Assembly (NCBI GenBank): GCA_049682815.1
Contig: JBAUII010000046.1
Coordinates: 1-24,715 of the forward strand
From: DASWID01 sp049682815
Lineage (GTDB): Bacteria; Desulfobacterota_D; UBA1144; Nemesobacterales; CSP1-2
Direction: 5' to 3'
DNA: 24,715 bases
The translations under genes were made by a program, and so were the position numbers. Positions within the stretch are counted from its first letter, which is position 1; each line of letters starts with the position of its first letter. A model generated the notes under the pieces. That model did no database searches and had not been told where the DNA came from. It saw nothing but the letters and a program-made list of their open reading frames with translations. Shown piece by piece: positions 23,061 through 24,715 of this stretch.

Positions 23061-23983
23061 TTTTTTTCACTCACCAGATCGACAAAGATTTCCTCAAGAG
23101 AGCTTTGGCTGGAATGGAGATCTCTGAAGTCAATTCCATGCTGATTCAGACATCTTAGCAAGCCGGCAATACCCGTTTGGTCGCAATGAGTGTCGAACGT
23201 GTATATTAGTTCGTTTCCGTCGGCTGAAAGCTCAAGCGACTGCCCGGCCAGTTCATCAGGAATTGATTCTATAGGATTCTGCAGGTGTAGCTTTAACTGC
23301 TTCTTACCCAGTTTTTGCATCAGCGCATCCTTGTCCTCCACTAAAATAATCTCGCCCTTGTTGATTACCCCGATCCGGTCAGCCATTTCCTCGGCCTCCT
23401 CGATATAATGCGTCGTCAGGATTATAGTCATACCGTTTTCTCTCAGACTCCTAACCATGTCCCACATATCACGGCGCAGTTCTACGTCGACACCCGCAGT
23501 GGGTTCATCGAGAAAAAGTATCTTCGGTTCGTGTGACAGTGCCTTTGCGATCAATACACGGCGCTTCATGCCACCCGATAGTGACATAATCTTCGAGTCC
23601 CTCCTATCCCAGAGTGAAAGATCCCGAAGCACCTTCTCAATATAGGCTGGGTTCGGGCGTTTCCCGAATAGACCGCGGCTGAAATTCATCGTAGCCCAAA
23701 CGGTTTCGAAAACATCCGTGGTCAGCTCCTGAGGAACAAGTCCTATCTTGGCTCTTGCCGCTCGATAATCCGATACGATATCATAACCATCCGCTAGTAC
23801 AGTGCCCCCGCACGGATTGACAATCCCACAAATGATACTGATAAGAGTTGTCTTTCCGGCGCCGTTCGGACCCAGGAGTGCAAAGATTTCTCCCCGGCGG
23901 ATCTCCAGATTGATGTTCTTTAACGCCTCGAAACCGGAGGCATAGGTTTTGCTCAAAGCCCTGACTGAAATAATCGGCTGCAC
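23057..23983 (-). CDS. ABC exporter ATP-binding protein (YadG-like)
   Basis: A complete ABC ATPase (308 aa): Walker A GPNGAGKT (38-45), Q-loop Gln85, signature LSGGM (135-139), Walker B ILFLDE (155-160), D-loop AGVD, and H-loop His192 in LTTHYIEEAEE. A C-terminal extension of about 90 residues (from 220) is typical of the drug/ABC-2 exporter class. The start is GTG at 23983, with GGGAG six bases upstream. A TATAAT on the minus strand (24013-24018) may be its -10 box and abuts a GGGGACGCAA repeat. The partner permease follows with a four-base overlap. Confidence 0.92.
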   Translation of the reverse strand: MQPIISVRALSKTYASGFEALKNINLEIRRGEIFALLGPNGAGKTTLISIICGIVNPCGGTVLADGYDIVSDYRAARAKIGLVPQELTTDVFETVWATMNFSRGLFGKRPNPAYIEKVLRDLSLWDRRDSKIMSLSGGMKRRVLIAKALSHEPKILFLDEPTAGVDVELRRDMWDMVRSLRENGMTIILTTHYIEEAEEMADRIGVINKGEIILVEDKDALMQKLGKKQLKLHLQNPIESIPDELAGQSLELSADGNELIYTFDTHCDQTGIAGLLRCLNQHGIDFRDLHSSQSSLEEIFVDLVSEKK

Positions 23984-24023
23984 TGAATCTCCCTAATTGC
24001 TAGAAAATCTATATTATATCCAG

Positions 24024-24045
24024 TAGAAAGGGGACGCAAACCTTT
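24024..24045 (+). repeat. GGGGACGCAA-type REP repeat
   Basis: TAGAAAGGGGACGCAAACCT shares its central GAAAGGGGACGCAA with 20862-20884 and resembles the arms of the palindromic element at 3424-3514. It lies upstream of the ABC exporter start, overlapping the -35 position of the likely promoter. Confidence 0.55.
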
Positions 24046-24099
24046 TTATTTGTGGATTACCAATTACTACATTCGAGATGATAAGAGGAAATGAAAGGA

Positions 24100-24400
24100 A
24101 AGAGAGTATTGAATTGGAGATTGCTTCGAAACGTAGTTTCTCGCAATGACAATTTTTTTCTTTGTCTTGATACAAAGAAACAACCCCTCGACCCTTCGAT
24201 GAAACTCAGGACTCAGTACAAGGCTGCCCAAAGAGTTAGCTAGAAATCATACACTCCGACTAAAAAATTTAATTCAACCACAACCCGGTCATCCTGAATT
24301 TATTTCAGGATCTAAAGAAAACAAGAGATGCTGAAACAAGTTCAGCATGACTGACTATGACATTCATCCCCTTAACGCAATTTTCGGAAGGCCAATTAAA
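24100..24400. repeat. Composite dispersed-repeat region
   Basis: The gap 23984-24514 contains no supported gene. It holds another copy of the repeat at 1-120 (TTTGTCTTGATACAAAGAAA, about 24161), an inverted segment with TCCTGAATTTATTTCAGGA (about 24292-24310), GATGCTGAAACAAGTTCAGC (about 24328-24347), and CTTAACGCAATTTTCGGAAG (about 24372). The same order of blocks recurs partly at 10741-11012 and, inverted, at 15320-15430. Confidence 0.6.
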
Positions 24401-24514
24401 ATAAAAATATGAAACAAACTGTAAAAATGGTTGTCCACGAAATATGCAAGATCTACAGGAATGACGGTGCAGTTAGTATCAGGTTAAGGTTATTTCAAAC
24501 TTAATTTTTAGAAA

Positions 24515-24715
24515 TCACTTCTCACGCATGAGTACAGGAGACGCTTCTAGGCTGTCTATCTTAATTACCTCGCCGGTTCTTCTATTTACCTGGCCAAATT
24601 GCAGAACACCTGTCGGGCAAGATTGCACACAGGCACTGCACCTAACGCACTCCGGATCTTCCATTGGAATACCTTTGTTTGCAAAGTTCATTACATCTAT
24701 TCCCTGATGGCAAAC
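24515..24715 (-). CDS. C-terminal part of a 4Fe-4S protein (partial)
   Basis: The gene enters from the right edge of the window and only its last 66 codons are present. They contain a ferredoxin-type cluster motif CVRCSACVQSCP (Cys23, Cys26, Cys29, Cys33 of this fragment), preceded by VCHQGIDVMNFANKGIPMED and followed by TGVLQFGQVNRRTGE. A lone upstream Cys in VCHQG is probably the last Cys of a preceding cluster. This pattern, a CxxG-DV stretch, then a DPECVRC cluster, is seen at the end of membrane polyferredoxins such as NapH, NosR or CcoG-like proteins. The rest of the protein must be seen to decide which. Confidence 0.75.
   Translation of the reverse strand, partial: VCHQGIDVMNFANKGIPMEDPECVRCSACVQSCPTGVLQFGQVNRRTGEVIKIDSLEASPVLMREK

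Noticed and set aside
24409..24504. 31-codon + strand frame starting MKQTVKMVVHEICKIYR
   Set aside because: It has no ribosome-binding site and sits beside dispersed repeats. There is too little evidence to call a gene.

Overview
The window is about 24.7 kb of mostly AT-leaning bacterial DNA (roughly 40-45% G+C by eye). It carries ordinary Gram-negative housekeeping and accessory genes separated by unusually repeat-rich intergenic DNA. Clues to the organism are Shine-Dalgarno sequences of the GGAGG type, a lipoprotein with a coiled coil, secreted small proteins, a SMUG2-type uracil-DNA glycosylase, a M42 peptidase, an AMP-ligase/ACP/acyltransferase fusion, and many dispersed hairpin repeats. 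An uncultured Gram-negative lineage such as Desulfobacterota or a related candidate phylum is plausible, but this is inference: no phylogenetic marker gene is present. TGA serves as a normal stop in several intact genes, so the standard bacterial code is assumed.

Layout. 1-900: a nested dispersed repeat, an intrinsic terminator, and a tRNA-Arg(CCT) with its promoter. 910-1449: a small basic ORF and an acidic conserved hypothetical gene. 1545-2723 (minus): a GC-rich bicupin oxalate-decarboxylase-like gene, compositionally foreign. 2900-4570: a debris field bracketed by an inverted REP-like pair. It holds a truncated DUF4336 gene, a 91-bp palindromic MITE-like element, a 3' fragment duplicating the 1105-1449 gene, a HicB-like remnant, and a DUF433/DUF5615 toxin-antitoxin pair whose toxin has an in-frame stop. 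4648-5397 (minus): an unrecognised protein with class III cyclase-like motifs. 6208-6489: a small secreted Pro-rich protein. 6612-8358 (minus): a SMUG2-like glycosylase and a short-chain dehydrogenase. 8489-10629: a lipase/acyltransferase-like hydrolase and a secreted TPR protein. 11156-13729 (minus): the ligase-ACP-acyltransferase fusion. 14040-14111 (minus): a 23-residue histone-H1-like Lys/Ala peptide. 14361-14620: an apparent decayed gene. 14687-16673 (minus): a lipoprotein and an M42 peptidase. 16778-18704: a four-helix membrane protein followed by a two-domain SagB-type nitroreductase. 18912-19607 (minus): a GT2 glycosyltransferase. 20109-20714: a DUF1326 protein. 20910-22205 (minus): an MHS-family MFS transporter. 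22299-23983 (minus): a two-gene ABC-2 exporter. 24515-24715 (minus): the C-terminal end of a 4Fe-4S protein.

How the genes work together. Only a few clear functional units exist: the translationally coupled ABC exporter pair, the overlapping DUF433/DUF5615 pair, and the closely spaced membrane protein/SagB-type pair. Most other genes look monocistronic, with hairpin repeats between them. I found no CRISPR array, phage module, secretion system or recognised defence island. The most unusual content is the repeat-driven gene debris at 2.9-4.6 kb, the very small Lys-rich peptide gene at 14.0-14.1 kb, the cyclase-like protein at 4.6-5.4 kb and the SagB-type pair at 16.8-18.7 kb.
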